Shown in pieces: positions 9,894 to 18,697 of a stretch of 64,000 bases of DNA. Every line of letters starts with the position of its first letter. Positions within the stretch are counted from its first letter, which is position 1. Where the stretch lies: contig NZ_RWIU01000001.1 in assembly GCF_003944765.1 (NCBI RefSeq), forward strand, positions 124,001 through 188,000. Direction: 5' to 3'. This stretch comes from Hymenobacter perfusus (GTDB lineage: Bacteria; Bacteroidota; Bacteroidia; Cytophagales; Hymenobacteraceae). Below the pieces are notes generated by a model. The model was not told the origin of the DNA. It saw only the letters and a list, made by a program, of their open reading frames with translations, and did no database searches. Made by a program: the position numbers and the translations under genes.

Positions 9894-9901
9894 CAAAGGT
9901 A
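9894..9901 (-). promoter_or_regulatory. -7 box for the FadL/SGNH unit
   Basis: TACCTTTG on the minus strand, an exact match to TAnnTTTG, ends 27 nt before the porin ATG. Confidence 0.6.
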
Positions 9902-9973
9902 GCTGGAATTCAGCTGAGTTGAGAGCCGAATATTGCACGCGCAAGATTGACTACGGGGCTACTTTTTTGCTTC

Positions 9974-11008
9974 CTACCGCTTGATGCCCAGACTATCTAG
10001 GCGCTGCTGGTAGCGGCGCGCATTCTGCTTGTGCTCGGCGTAGGTGGCCGCAAAATCAGAGAAGCCGCTGCCGTCGGGGCGGGCGCAGAAGAATACGTAG
10101 TCGTGGCGGGCCGGCTTGAGCACCGCGTCGAGCGTCTGGCGGTTGGCGGAGGTGATGGGGCCGGGCGGCAGACCTTTGTGCTTGTAGGTATTGTAGGGCG
10201 AGTCCACCAGCTTGTCCTTATTCAGCACCCGTTTCACTCCAAAGTTGCCGATGGCCCAGAGCAGCGTGGGGTCGGCCTGCAGGCGCATGCCCCGGCGCAG
10301 GCGGTTGAGGTAGGCCCCGGCAATGAGCGGCTTATCGGTTTTCTGGGCAGTTTCACGCTGCACAATGCTGGCCAGCACGTGCACTTCAGTAGGACTGAGC
10401 CCCAGCGAATCGGCCTGACGCCGGCGCTCCGGCGTCCAGAAGCGGCGGTGCGTGGCGGCGGCCGAGTCGAGGAACTGCCGGGCCGAGGTGTTCCAGAGCA
10501 GGCGGTAAGGGCCGGGTAGGAACATGGTCAGCACGGTGGTGGTATCAAGCTGGTACCGCCGCTGCAAGTCGGTGTTGTCCTGCAGCAGGCGGCGCAGGCC
10601 CACCGAGTCGGTTTCGAGCTGGCGGGCTACCTGCCGGGCTAGCTGGGGCTTGTACTTGAAGGCATCGAGGGTGAAAGCCACCGTATCCTGCTCACCCCGG
10701 CTCAGCATTTCCACCAGCGCCCGGTTACCCAGCCCCGGCCGCAACAGGTAGCGGCCCGGCTGCACCCGGGCCGGATAATTCTGCCAGCGCGCCACTCTAT
10801 CAAAGTTGGCTTCGTCGTGCAGCAGCTCGTATTTACGTAAGGAATCGAGCACCGCCCCGTAATCGGCACCCGTGCGGATGTACAGATACGCCGGCCCAAA
10901 CGCCGAGTATCGCACGTTGGGCTTCCAGAGCATGTACCACGCCCCGCCCAGCCCTGCCAGCACAGCAACGCTCAGGGTCAGCAGGAAAATCAGCCAGAAT
11001 TTACGCAA
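9974..11008 (-). CDS. mltG: Endolytic murein transglycosylase MltG
   Basis: 344 residues. One N-terminal membrane helix (FWLIFLLTLSVAVLAG) anchors a YceG domain. The catalytic region is clear: VLASIVQRETAQ carries the conserved Glu, followed by NRLRRGMRLQADPTL, SPYNTYKHKGLPPGPI and a C-terminal FSDFAATYAEHKQN. MltG cuts nascent glycan strands in the periplasm and sets their length. The start is a TTG at 11008, since the only nearby in-frame ATG lies after the membrane anchor. A GTCAT-type repeat sits just upstream. Confidence 0.93.
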   Translation of the reverse strand: MRKFWLIFLLTLSVAVLAGLGGAWYMLWKPNVRYSAFGPAYLYIRTGADYGAVLDSLRKYELLHDEANFDRVARWQNYPARVQPGRYLLRPGLGNRALVEMLSRGEQDTVAFTLDAFKYKPQLARQVARQLETDSVGLRRLLQDNTDLQRRYQLDTTTVLTMFLPGPYRLLWNTSARQFLDSAAATHRRFWTPERRRQADSLGLSPTEVHVLASIVQRETAQKTDKPLIAGAYLNRLRRGMRLQADPTLLWAIGNFGVKRVLNKDKLVDSPYNTYKHKGLPPGPITSANRQTLDAVLKPARHDYVFFCARPDGSGFSDFAATYAEHKQNARRYQQRLDSLGIKR

Positions 11009-11025
11009 GCATTGGATGGGTTACG

Positions 11026-11052
11026 CTGTCATCCTGAGCAGAATGACGACAG
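11026..11052. repeat. Short degenerate GTCAT-type repeat
   Basis: CTGTCATCCTGAGC followed by GAATGACGACAG. It looks like a collapsed copy of the hairpin family seen at six other places in the window. It lies between the regulator gene and mltG. Confidence 0.4.
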
Positions 11053-11082
11053 TTCACTTTTCAGGATAACCGCAATATCGCC

Positions 11083-12567
11083 TTACTGATTCACTAACGC
11101 GGCCACGGCGGCTTCCAGCTCCTGCTGGCGCTGGCGGCGTTCCACTTCCACGGGGGCAGCGGCGCGCACCTCACAGTTCGGGATGGTACACCGCTCGCAG
11201 GTTTCGTTGACCTCCTTCTGCACAATGGCCGCATCATCGAGAAAACGGACCTTCTGGCGCAGGTTATCGTCGCAGAGCAGGCCCACGGTCACGCTCACGG
11301 CGGGCTCGGTGGCCGAGCCGCCGCGGGCCAGCGTCAGGCACAGGTACTCGTCGCCGTTGGGGTAGAGGGAGCGTTGCGCGCCCAGGGTGTAGTTGGGCGC
11401 ATCGGGGGTGGCGGGCTGCTGGCGCAGCTCGGCAATCATGCGCAGGGAAATCCAGCGGCGGCAGTAGTGCTCGTGCAGCTCGTTGCCGTGGGGGTTGTGC
11501 AGACGCGAGAGGTGCAGCTCCTTGGTGAGCTTGAAGGCGGCCGAGGAGTTGGCTTGGTCGAAGCGCAAAAAGAACAGGCTCTGGATGCCGAAATGGCGCG
11601 GCAGCAGGTTGGTGATGCGCTGCATGAACATCTCCGGCGACACATCGTACTTGGCCAACAGCTCCAGCAGCAAAGCCGGCTCCCACTTTTTGGCGTTGAA
11701 AAAGCGCGTCAGGTCGCGCACCAGCGTTTCCTCCTCCATCAGCAACGCCCCGGCAAAGTAACTGGCCTTGAAGTTGTTGAGCACTTCCTCGAAGGAGCGC
11801 ACCGGGAAGGAGGCATTCACGTAGGGCCGCTCCTTGAGGCCCACGTAGTTGAAGGCCACCTCGCGGCCCAACACAAAGCCTTCCTGCGCCCCGCTCAGCC
11901 CCTGCCGCAGCAGCAGCCGCCGCGACTTAGGCTGAAACACCGACCGCAGCCGCCCCAGGTGCAGGTACTCATCCAGCCCGGCGCGGTCCAGGGTGTAGCC
12001 GTACTTGTCCATCAGCACGCGCTCCAGCTGGGTGCGGTCGAAGGGCGCGGCGGCGGGCAGCTTGTGCTCCACCAGAAACGTGCGCACGTCCTGCTCCAGC
12101 TCCTCAAAGTAGTTGTCGTGCATCTCCTGGAAGGAGCGCAGCGCGGCCAGGAAAAAGTGCTCCTGGCGCATCTCGTAGTTGCGGGCAATTTCGAAAAGCG
12201 TGCTGATGAAGGCGTTCATCTTGGCCGGCGCGTCGGCAATGAGCTCCACGATGCGCAGCGGGTCCAGCCCGAACATATCCAGCGGAAACTCCTTGAGCAG
12301 GTCCGACTGTAGCAGCTCGGAAATGGGCTCCAGGCGGCGGCTCAGCGTCAGCGACGTGAGCTGGTCGTAGGTCACGCCCAGCACTTTGCTCAGGCTCAGA
12401 ATCTTGTCGGCCTTGGGGTACTTCTTGCCCTTCTCAATCTCATTGAGGTACGACACCGAGACGTCGCAGGCGCGGGCCAGCTCGGCGGGCGTAAAGCCGC
12501 GCTCCTGGCGCAGCTCGCGCAGCTTCAGGCCAAAAATTAACCGGACAACCTGGCCGTGACTCAGCAT
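11083..12567 (-). CDS. XRE-family short-chain fatty acyl regulator (RamB/ScfR-like)
   Basis: 494 residues. An N-terminal HTH_3 domain (about 12-68: LRELRQERGFTPAELA, VSVSYLNEIEKGKKYP) is followed by a long IrrE/DUF955-like and DUF2083-like region. It ends in a Cys cluster CERCTIPNCEVR (C-x2-C-x5-C) and a coiled tail. This architecture matches ScfR proteins such as RamB and MccR, which bind acyl-CoAs and control the glyoxylate and methylcitrate pathways in actinobacteria. Its divergent position next to aceB and aceA fits such a role. The ATG at 12567 was chosen because the HTH starts shortly after; earlier in-frame codons lie in non-conserved sequence. A palindrome in the shared upstream region is a candidate operator. 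Confidence 0.85.
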   Translation of the reverse strand: MLSHGQVVRLIFGLKLRELRQERGFTPAELARACDVSVSYLNEIEKGKKYPKADKILSLSKVLGVTYDQLTSLTLSRRLEPISELLQSDLLKEFPLDMFGLDPLRIVELIADAPAKMNAFISTLFEIARNYEMRQEHFFLAALRSFQEMHDNYFEELEQDVRTFLVEHKLPAAAPFDRTQLERVLMDKYGYTLDRAGLDEYLHLGRLRSVFQPKSRRLLLRQGLSGAQEGFVLGREVAFNYVGLKERPYVNASFPVRSFEEVLNNFKASYFAGALLMEEETLVRDLTRFFNAKKWEPALLLELLAKYDVSPEMFMQRITNLLPRHFGIQSLFFLRFDQANSSAAFKLTKELHLSRLHNPHGNELHEHYCRRWISLRMIAELRQQPATPDAPNYTLGAQRSLYPNGDEYLCLTLARGGSATEPAVSVTVGLLCDDNLRQKVRFLDDAAIVQKEVNETCERCTIPNCEVRAAAPVEVERRQRQQELEAAVAALVNQ

Positions 12568-12668
12568 TAGGGGAAGGTGGTAAAGTACAAGGAGGGCAAA
12601 ATAGCGCAACTGGAGCAGGAAAAGCGTGCTGTGTTTGCACGCCCGCCGCTGTTCCCCGCAGTACTGCG

Positions 12669-12676
12669 CAAATCTA
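12669..12676 (-). promoter_or_regulatory. Possible -7 box for the RamB/ScfR-like gene
   Basis: TAGATTTG on the minus strand matches TAnnTTTG. It would give a leader of about 95 nt before the ATG at 12567. Confidence 0.45.
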
Positions 12677-12702
12677 CGCCTTTGTACTTGTTCTGAAAAA
12701 TT

Positions 12703-12716
12703 AGCGAATATTCGCT
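12703..12716. promoter_or_regulatory. Candidate operator palindrome, aceB promoter
   Basis: AGCGAATATTCGCT is a perfect 14-bp palindrome. Its right end overlaps a TTG (12716-12718) placed 20 nt upstream of the TACGTTTG -7 box. The half-site ATTCGCT occurs again at 12728-12734, between the two promoter elements. The position suggests a repressor site, most likely for the divergent RamB/ScfR-like regulator; that link is inference. Confidence 0.6.
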
Positions 12717-12738
12717 TGTTATATAAAATTCGCTTTCG

Positions 12739-12746
12739 TACGTTTG
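12739..12746 (+). promoter_or_regulatory. -7 box of the aceB promoter
   Basis: TACGTTTG matches TAnnTTTG, with a TTG -33-like element at 12716-12718. Transcription would begin a few bases downstream, leaving a leader of about 48 nt to the ATG at 12801 and excluding an in-frame ATG at 12747. Confidence 0.6.
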
Positions 12747-12800
12747 ATGTGTTCACTCGGAACCTCTTTCCTATCTGCCACTTACCTAACCGCCTTGCTT

Positions 12801-14432
12801 ATGTCGCCCTTCGCCGAACCGCAGACGTTGATACCACCACCTGCCTTCCTCACCCCGGAGCGGGTAAAAGTGCTGGGAAGCTATTCGCCCGAATACGCCG
12901 AAATCCTGACGCCCTCGGCCCTGGCCTTCGTGGCCGAGCTGCACCGTCGCTTCGATGCCACGCGCCGGGCGTTGCTGAAGCGGCGTGAGGAGCGGCAGCA
13001 GGAGTTCGAGGCCGGCAAGCTGCCCAACTTTCTGCCCGAAACCCGCCTCATCCGGGAAAAGCCCTGGACGGTGGCTCCGCTCCCGGCCGATTTGCTGGAC
13101 CGCCGCGTAGAAATTACCGGGCCGGTGGAGCGCAAAATGATTATCAACGCCCTGAACTCGGGGGCCAAAGTGTTCATGGCGGATCTGGAGGACTCCAACT
13201 CCCCCACCTGGGCCAACGTGGTGGAGGGCCAGCGCAACCTGCGCGACGCCGTGCGCCACACCATCTCCCTGAGTACCCCCACCAAGGAGTATCGCATGAA
13301 CGAGCAGACCGCCGTGCTGATGGTGCGCCCCCGGGGCTGGCATTTGCTGGAAAAGCACATGCTGGTAGACGGGGAGCCGGTCAGTGCCTCCTTGTTCGAC
13401 TTTGGGCTCTACTACTTTCACAACGCCCACGAGCTGTGCGCCCGGGGCACGGCCCCCTACTTCTACCTGCCCAAGATTGAAAGCCACCTCGAAGCCCGCC
13501 TCTGGAACGACGTGTTCGGGTTTGCGCAGTGGTCGTTGAAGCAGCCCAAATGCACCATCAAGGCCACCGTACTAATTGAGACGCTGCCGGCCGCTTTCGA
13601 GCTGCACGAGATTCTGTGGGAGCTGCGGGAGCACTCGGCGGGCCTGAACTGCGGGCGCTGGGACTACATCTTCAGCTACATCAAGCGGCTGGGCCTGAAC
13701 CCCGAGTTCCGGCTGCCCAACCGCGCCGAAGTTACCATGACGGTGCCCTTCATGGCGGCTTACTCGCAGCTGGTTATCCAGACCTGCCACCGCCGGGGCG
13801 TGCACGCCATGGGCGGCATGGCCGCCCAGATTCCCATCAAAAACGACCCCGAAGCCAACGAAACAGCTCTGGAGAAGGTGCGTCAGGATAAAATCCGGGA
13901 GGCCCGCAACGGCCACGACGGAACCTGGGTAGCCCACCCCGGCCTGGTACCGGTGGCCCTGGCCGTGTTCAATGAGCTGATGCCCCAGCCCAACCAGATC
14001 GACAACAAGCGCGACGACGTGCACGTGACGGCCCAGGATTTGGTGCGGGCCCCCGAAGGCCCCATCACTGAAGCCGGCCTGCGCCTCAACCTCGATGTGG
14101 CGGTGCAGTACCTCGAATCGTGGCTGCGGGGCAATGGCTGCGTGCCGATTTACAACCTGATGGAGGACGCCGCCACCGCCGAAATCAGTCGGGCCCAGGT
14201 GTGGCAGTGGCTGCACACGCCCGGTACCACCCTCGACGACGGCCGCCCCGTGACGCTGGAGCTGTACCGCCAGCTGCTGCCCGATCAACTGGAGCGCATC
14301 AAGGCGGTACTAGGCCCCGAGCGGTACGCGGCCGGCCGCTACCTGGAAGCCGCCCGCCTCTTCGACCGCCTCGTAACCAGTGAGAAATTCATCGAGTTCC
14401 TGACCGTGCCGGCCTACGAGCAACTGGCCTGA
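12801..14432 (+). CDS. aceB: Malate synthase A
   Basis: 543 residues, typical of malate synthase A. It condenses glyoxylate with acetyl-CoA to malate, the second step of the glyoxylate shunt. Family segments are obvious: [53 protein letters not shown] and [15 protein letters not shown]. The ATG at 12801 (MSPFAEPQ) is preferred because the promoter box ends at 12746. aceA follows 178 bp downstream; a hairpin repeat separates them, so the two may be only partly coupled. Control by the divergent RamB/ScfR-like protein is likely. Confidence 0.97.
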   Translation: MSPFAEPQTLIPPPAFLTPERVKVLGSYSPEYAEILTPSALAFVAELHRRFDATRRALLKRREERQQEFEAGKLPNFLPETRLIREKPWTVAPLPADLLDRRVEITGPVERKMIINALNSGAKVFMADLEDSNSPTWANVVEGQRNLRDAVRHTISLSTPTKEYRMNEQTAVLMVRPRGWHLLEKHMLVDGEPVSASLFDFGLYYFHNAHELCARGTAPYFYLPKIESHLEARLWNDVFGFAQWSLKQPKCTIKATVLIETLPAAFELHEILWELREHSAGLNCGRWDYIFSYIKRLGLNPEFRLPNRAEVTMTVPFMAAYSQLVIQTCHRRGVHAMGGMAAQIPIKNDPEANETALEKVRQDKIREARNGHDGTWVAHPGLVPVALAVFNELMPQPNQIDNKRDDVHVTAQDLVRAPEGPITEAGLRLNLDVAVQYLESWLRGNGCVPIYNLMEDAATAEISRAQVWQWLHTPGTTLDDGRPVTLELYRQLLPDQLERIKAVLGPERYAAGRYLEAARLFDRLVTSEKFIEFLTVPAYEQLA

Positions 14433-14433
14433 C

Positions 14434-14513
14434 TGTCATTCCGAACGAAGCGAGGAATCTGGTTTACTGCATCAACGACTTAACTCAGATTCCTCGCTAC
14501 GCTTGGAATGACA
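14434..14513. repeat. GTCAT-type inverted repeat between aceB and aceA
   Basis: 28-bp arms (14434-14461 and 14486-14513) with three mismatches and a 24-nt loop, starting 1 nt after the aceB stop. The outer ends read TGTCATTCC and GGAATGACA. It can fold into a hairpin in aceB mRNA. Confidence 0.8.
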
Positions 14514-14610
14514 ACCCTTCATTTACCGCCCTTCTCAACCCGCTTTTTAGAGCGGACAGCTCCCCCTTTGCCTTCACTTTCCCCTACTTCCCTCCTAACC
14601 ACTTACCGCC

Positions 14611-15897
14611 ATGAACAAGCAGGAACGCATTGCCGCTTTACAACAGGATTGGGCCACGAATCCGCGCTGGCGGGGTATTGAGCGGCCGTACTCGGCCGAG
14701 GACGTGCTGAAGCTGCGCGGCTCGGTACAGATTGAATATTCGTTGGCCCGCCAGGGTGCCGAGCGGCTGTGGCAGCAACTGCACTCTGAGGAATACGTGG
14801 CCGGCCTGGGTGCCCTTACCGGCAACCAAGCCGTGCAGGAAGTGCAGGCCGGCCTCAAGGCCATCTACCTCAGCGGCTGGCAGGTAGCGGCCGATGCCAA
14901 CGGTGCCGGCCAGATGTACCCCGACCAAAGCCTCTACCCCGCCGACTCGGTGCCCAACGTGGTGCGCCGCATCAACAACGCCCTGCTCCGCGCCGACCAG
15001 ATTCAGAGCGTATCGGGCGAGGGCGCGGTGCATTGGCTGGTGCCCATCGTGGCCGATGCGGAGGCCGGGTTCGGGGGCAACCTCAACGCGTTTGAGCTGA
15101 TGAAGATGATGATTGAGGCCGGGGCCGCCGGCGTACACTTTGAGGACCAGCTGTCATCGGCCAAGAAGTGCGGGCACCTGGGCGGTAAGGTACTGGTGCC
15201 CACCCAGGAGGCCATCAACAAGCTGGTGGCCGCCCGCCTGGCCGCCGATGTGCAGGGCGTGCCCACCCTGGTAGTGGCCCGCACCGACGCCGATGCCGCC
15301 GACCTCATCACCTCCGACGTGGACCCGCGCGACCAGCCGTTCATTCTGCAGGAAGCCGAGCGCACGTCCGAAGGCTTCTACCGGGTACGCTGCGGCGTGG
15401 AGGCCGGCATTGCCCGCGGCCTGGCCTACGCCCCCTACGCCGACCTCATCTGGATGGAAACCTCCCACCCCGACCTGGAGCAGGCCCGCCAATTCGCCGA
15501 CGCCATTCACGCCCAGTTTCCGGGCAAGCTGCTGGCCTACAACTGCTCGCCCTCGTTCAACTGGGCCGCCAAGCTGAGTCAGCAGGAAATGAGCACGTTC
15601 CGGGAGGAGCTGGCCGCTATGGGCTACAAGTTTCAGTTCATCACCCTGGCCGGCTTCCACGCCCTCAACACCAGCATGTTCGAGCTGGCCGTGGCCTACC
15701 GCGACCGGGGCATGGCCGGCTACTCCGAGCTGCAGCAGCGCGAGTTTGCCCTCCAGCCCCACGGCTTTAAGGCCGTGAAACACCAGGCCTTCGTGGGCAC
15801 GGGCTACTTCGACGCCGTGCAGAACGTGGTTACCAGCGGCCTCAGCAGCACCGGCGCACTGGTCGGCAGCACCGAGGAAGCCCAATTTAATCACTGA
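14611..15897 (+). CDS. aceA: Isocitrate lyase
   Basis: 428 residues, the short bacterial form. It splits isocitrate into glyoxylate and succinate, the first step of the glyoxylate shunt. The catalytic signature KKCGHLGGK is present with the nucleophile Cys at about residue 187, and flanking segments ([37 protein letters not shown]) match the family. It starts with a clear ATG. It lies downstream of aceB on the same strand and ends before a GGATT-type repeat that encloses a strong terminator. Confidence 0.97.
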   Translation: MNKQERIAALQQDWATNPRWRGIERPYSAEDVLKLRGSVQIEYSLARQGAERLWQQLHSEEYVAGLGALTGNQAVQEVQAGLKAIYLSGWQVAADANGAGQMYPDQSLYPADSVPNVVRRINNALLRADQIQSVSGEGAVHWLVPIVADAEAGFGGNLNAFELMKMMIEAGAAGVHFEDQLSSAKKCGHLGGKVLVPTQEAINKLVAARLAADVQGVPTLVVARTDADAADLITSDVDPRDQPFILQEAERTSEGFYRVRCGVEAGIARGLAYAPYADLIWMETSHPDLEQARQFADAIHAQFPGKLLAYNCSPSFNWAAKLSQQEMSTFREELAAMGYKFQFITLAGFHALNTSMFELAVAYRDRGMAGYSELQQREFALQPHGFKAVKHQAFVGTGYFDAVQNVVTSGLSSTGALVGSTEEAQFNH

Positions 15898-15901
15898 TTG
15901 A

Positions 15902-16150
15902 CGCGGATTAGACGGATTTCACGGATTTTGCAGACGATTGTGGCACACGGTTTAGCTTGTGCCCTGCGCCGAATCCTGCTCAGAAATTGAGCTATCAACA
16001 AAAAAGGCTTGCCGTGTGGCAAGCCTTTTTTGTTTTATCCGGAGTTGATATACGGCCCACACCACAAACTAAAGCGCGTGCTACAATCGTCCACAAAATC
16101 CGTGAAATCCGTCGAAAAATCCGTGTAATCAGTGATCCGCAGTAATCCGT
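15902..16150. repeat. GGATT-type inverted repeat, copy 1
   Basis: The left arm begins in GCGGATTAGACGGATTTC near 15902 and ends in GACGATTGT. The right arm (about 16080-16150) carries ACAATCGTC, AAATCCGTGAAATCCGTC and further ATCCGTG units. The arms pair imperfectly around a rho-independent terminator. The right arm reaches into the 3' end of comB and supplies its stop codon and about the last nine codons. A similar element lies between lon and porQ. Confidence 0.75.
16000..16031. terminator. Rho-independent terminator after aceA
   Basis: A perfect 14-bp stem (16000-16013 and 16018-16031) with a GTGT loop and A/T tracts on both sides. It can serve aceA on the plus strand and comB on the minus strand. 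Confidence 0.85.
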
Positions 16151-16857
16151 GATCCGTCGAAGATGGGTACCAGGTTGTACTCATCCTGGCGAATGCAGAA
16201 CTCCATGTCCTTATGGGCTTCGAGGCTGTTGAGGCGGCGGACGTGGGCCGACTGGAGCAGGTAGCCGGCCAGATCGGGCTCGGCGGCGCGCCAGAGGTCG
16301 AGGGCGGCCAGGGTGGCGTCGGAGCCGGTGGTGTCGAAATCGGTTTGGAGGCGGGCGGCCAGGGCACCTCCGAACAACGTGTCTTCAAGGCAAAACAGGC
16401 CTTTCCAGCCGGCGCACACCACTACCACGTCCTTGTTCAGGTGGCACAGGTGGTCGGCCACGGCTCCCAGGTTCAGGAACGCACCCACCACAATTTCATC
16501 GGCAGCGGCGGAGAGGTGCAGCGCGCGGGTGCCGTTGGTGGTCGTAATGGCCACCGCCCGGCCCCGCACGGGCACCACGCCATCGAGGTAGCCGAAAGGC
16601 GAGTTGCCCAGGTCCACGCCCTCGGCTTGGCGGCCGTCCCGCTCGGCGGCGGTGAGGTAGCCGGCCGCGGCCTGCGCCCGGCATGCATCCAGCTCACTGA
16701 ATGGCACCAGATGCGTAACGCCCTGCGCCAGCGCCGTGACGATGCTGCTGGTGGCTCGCAGCACGTCCACCACCACGGCTACTTTGCCGCGCAGGTCGTA
16801 CAGCGGCAGTAGCTCGGGGGAAAAGCACACGTCGAGCGTGGGGAGTTGATTGGTCAT
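16129..16857 (-). CDS. comB: 2-phosphosulfolactate phosphatase family protein (ComB)
   Basis: 242 residues. ComB signatures are clear: VVVDVLRATSSIVTAL near residue 30, LGNSPFGYLDG, TTTNGTRALHL, and the GWKGLFCLEDTLFGGAL stretch. In methanogens ComB dephosphorylates 2-phosphosulfolactate during coenzyme M synthesis; many bacteria carry homologues without the rest of that pathway, and no other such gene is seen here, so the true substrate is open. The last residues (about DGSRITADH) and the stop codon come from a GGATT-type repeat, so the C-terminus may have been altered by that element. It is convergent with aceA; a GTCAT-type hairpin separates it from gcvT. Confidence 0.9.
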   Translation of the reverse strand: MTNQLPTLDVCFSPELLPLYDLRGKVAVVVDVLRATSSIVTALAQGVTHLVPFSELDACRAQAAAGYLTAAERDGRQAEGVDLGNSPFGYLDGVVPVRGRAVAITTTNGTRALHLSAAADEIVVGAFLNLGAVADHLCHLNKDVVVVCAGWKGLFCLEDTLFGGALAARLQTDFDTTGSDATLAALDLWRAAEPDLAGYLLQSAHVRRLNSLEAHKDMEFCIRQDEYNLVPIFDGSRITADH

Positions 16858-16874
16858 CGGAGAAAGTTAAAAAA

Positions 16875-16990
16875 CGTCATGCTGAGCGAAGGCGCAGCCG
16901 TAGCCGAAGCATCTCTACTGAGGGTAATCCAAAGAATTAGCCAGAGGTAGAGATGCTTCGACTGCGGCTACGCCTTCGCTCAGCATGACG
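16875..16990. repeat. GTCAT-type inverted repeat between gcvT and comB
   Basis: 44-bp arms (16875-16918 and 16947-16990) with three mismatches, ends CGTCATGCTGAGC and GCTCAGCATGACG, and a 28-nt loop. It lies between two minus-strand genes and may end or stabilise gcvT mRNA. Confidence 0.85.
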
Positions 16991-17005
16991 GTTAAATAGA
17001 TCCGT

Positions 17006-18112
17006 TTACACCTCTTCGGTGCCGGGTACGAAGGGCAGCTTGGTTACGGTAGCCGGCAGATTCTTACCGCGCACCTGCACGAAAATCTGGCTACCGGGCT
17101 TGCTCAGCGCGGTTTGCACGTAGCCCAGGCCCACGCCCTTGCCCAGGCTCGGCGACTGGGTGCCGCTGGTTACTTCGCCAATTGGTTCGCCGGCTTCATT
17201 TACCAGCGGGTAGTGGCCGCGCGGGATACCGGGGCCGTCCATCAGGAAGCCCACCAGCTTGCGCGCCACGCCGGCTTCCTTCTGGGCCTTCAGGCTCTCG
17301 GAGTTAGTGAAGTCTTTGGTGAATTTGGTAATCCAGCCCAGGCCGGCTTCCAGAGGCGAAGTGGTGTCGGTGATGTCGTTGCCGTAGAGGCAGTAGCCCA
17401 TTTCCAGGCGCAGCGTGTCGCGGGCCCCTAGGCCGATGGGCTTGAGGCCGTAGGGCTGGCCGGCCGTCATCACGGCGTCCCATACCTGCCTGGCATGCGC
17501 GTTGGGCACGTACAGCTCGAAGCCGCCCGCGCCGGTGTAGCCGGTGGCCGAGATGATTACATCCGGCGCGCCGGCGAAGGTGCCCTGCACGAAGGAGTAG
17601 TACGGAATGGCCGAGAGGTCGGCGTCGGTGAGGCTCTGGAGGGCGGCCGTAGCTTTGGGGCCTTGTACCGCGAACAGGCTCATCTCGTCGGAAATGTTCT
17701 GCATTTCGGCTCCGGCGGTGTTGAACTGCTGAATCCAGGCCCAGTCCTTGTCGATGTTGGAGGCGTTGACGACCAGCAGGTAGTCTTCCTCGGCCAGCAT
17801 GTACACCAGCAAGTCATCCACGATGCCGCCTTGCTGGTTGGGCAGGCAGCTGTACTGGGCCTTGCCGGGCGCGAGCTTACTGGCGTCGTTGCTGGTTACG
17901 CGCTGAATCAGGTCCAGGGCCTGGGGGCCGCGCACCCGGAACTCGCCCATGTGCGATACGTCGAACATGCCCACGGCCCGGCGCACGGTGTGGTGCTCGT
18001 CCAGGTCGGAGGAATAGCGCACGGGCATGTTGTAGCCCGCGAAGGGCACCATTTTGGCCCCCAGCTGCTGGTGAACATCATTGAGCGGAACGGTTTTGAG
18101 CGTGTCGGACAT
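17006..18112 (-). CDS. gcvT: Glycine cleavage system T protein (aminomethyltransferase)
   Basis: 368 residues, normal for GcvT. It moves the aminomethyl group from lipoylated H protein to tetrahydrofolate, releasing ammonia and 5,10-methylene-THF. Family segments include [70 protein letters not shown] and [12 protein letters not shown]. The ATG at 18112 ([10 protein letters not shown]) was chosen; a TACCTTCG box lies 24 nt upstream, which rules out longer in-frame readings. Genes for the P and H proteins are not in the window. Confidence 0.96.
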   Translation of the reverse strand: MSDTLKTVPLNDVHQQLGAKMVPFAGYNMPVRYSSDLDEHHTVRRAVGMFDVSHMGEFRVRGPQALDLIQRVTSNDASKLAPGKAQYSCLPNQQGGIVDDLLVYMLAEEDYLLVVNASNIDKDWAWIQQFNTAGAEMQNISDEMSLFAVQGPKATAALQSLTDADLSAIPYYSFVQGTFAGAPDVIISATGYTGAGGFELYVPNAHARQVWDAVMTAGQPYGLKPIGLGARDTLRLEMGYCLYGNDITDTTSPLEAGLGWITKFTKDFTNSESLKAQKEAGVARKLVGFLMDGPGIPRGHYPLVNEAGEPIGEVTSGTQSPSLGKGVGLGYVQTALSKPGSQIFVQVRGKNLPATVTKLPFVPGTEEV

Positions 18113-18136
18113 GGGGTGGAGTGGGAAGGTAAAAAA

Positions 18137-18144
18137 CGAAGGTA
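18137..18144 (-). promoter_or_regulatory. -7 box for gcvT
   Basis: TACCTTCG on the minus strand, a TAnnTTCG-type element, lies 24 nt before the gcvT ATG. Confidence 0.55.
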
Positions 18145-18238
18145 CCAGACAAGCCCCCAGCGCGCGGCGCGCCGGCCGGCCCGTGGTGGCGGCGCGAAAG
18201 TAGCCAATTATGGCCGGGCGGACGCGGCCGGGTTTCGT

Positions 18239-18246
18239 TATCTTTG
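18239..18246 (+). promoter_or_regulatory. -7 box for the CZB / histidine kinase unit
   Basis: TATCTTTG is an exact TAnnTTTG match, 59 nt before the CZB gene ATG. Confidence 0.6.
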
Positions 18247-18305
18247 CCTGCATACGACGCCCAGGCCGGCCTGCAACCAGCCGGCCTACGGCATTTCCTC
18301 CCCTC

Positions 18306-18671
18306 ATGTCCGACGACCTCAAGCAGGAATTTGATGCTGCCCGCATCAAGCACATGCTATTCAAATCCAAGCTGCGCTCCGCCCTGTTCGGCAGCCAAAC
18401 CGCCGAGGGCCCCATCCGCGACCCACAGCAGTGCGCCTTCGGCCACTGGCTTACCCAGCGGGTGCTCACCGATTTTGGCCACCTACCCGAAAGCCGGGAG
18501 CTGGACCGTCTGCACAACCAGATTCACCGCGAAGCCAGCCGCCTGCTCGATATGCACCACGCCGGCCAGCAGGACGCGGCTATTGGCGAGTTGGCCGAAA
18601 TCAACCGCCTGGCCGACCACATTACCCGGCTGTTGCGTACCATTGAGGAATCCATTCGGGGCGGCCGGTAA
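18306..18671 (+). CDS. Free-standing CZB (chemoreceptor zinc-binding) domain protein
   Basis: 121 residues, essentially one domain. The CZB pattern is present: an N-terminal helix with [16 protein letters not shown] (His), then CAFGHWL (the Cys and its FGxW context), LHNQIHREA (His) and a last helix with [12 protein letters not shown]. In chemoreceptors and diguanylate cyclases such as DgcZ, CZB binds zinc through three His and one Cys and can sense zinc or hypochlorous acid. Here it is a separate small protein 26 nt upstream of a CHASE3 histidine kinase gene, so it may be the sensing partner of that kinase. The ATG at 18306 lies downstream of the promoter box; an in-frame ATG at 18210 lies upstream of it. 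Confidence 0.8.
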   Translation: MSDDLKQEFDAARIKHMLFKSKLRSALFGSQTAEGPIRDPQQCAFGHWLTQRVLTDFGHLPESRELDRLHNQIHREASRLLDMHHAGQQDAAIGELAEINRLADHITRLLRTIEESIRGGR

Positions 18672-18697
18672 CCGCCTGCGTCCGTTGCCTCTGCTGC

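Noticed and set aside
12747..12800. aceB start at ATG 12747
   Set aside because: This ATG directly follows the -7 box, so it would lie upstream of or at the transcription start; the ATG at 12801 begins the conserved sequence.
14434..14513. CRISPR array among the repeats
   Set aside because: The repeats are inverted pairs scattered in different gaps, not direct repeats with regular spacers, and no cas gene is present.
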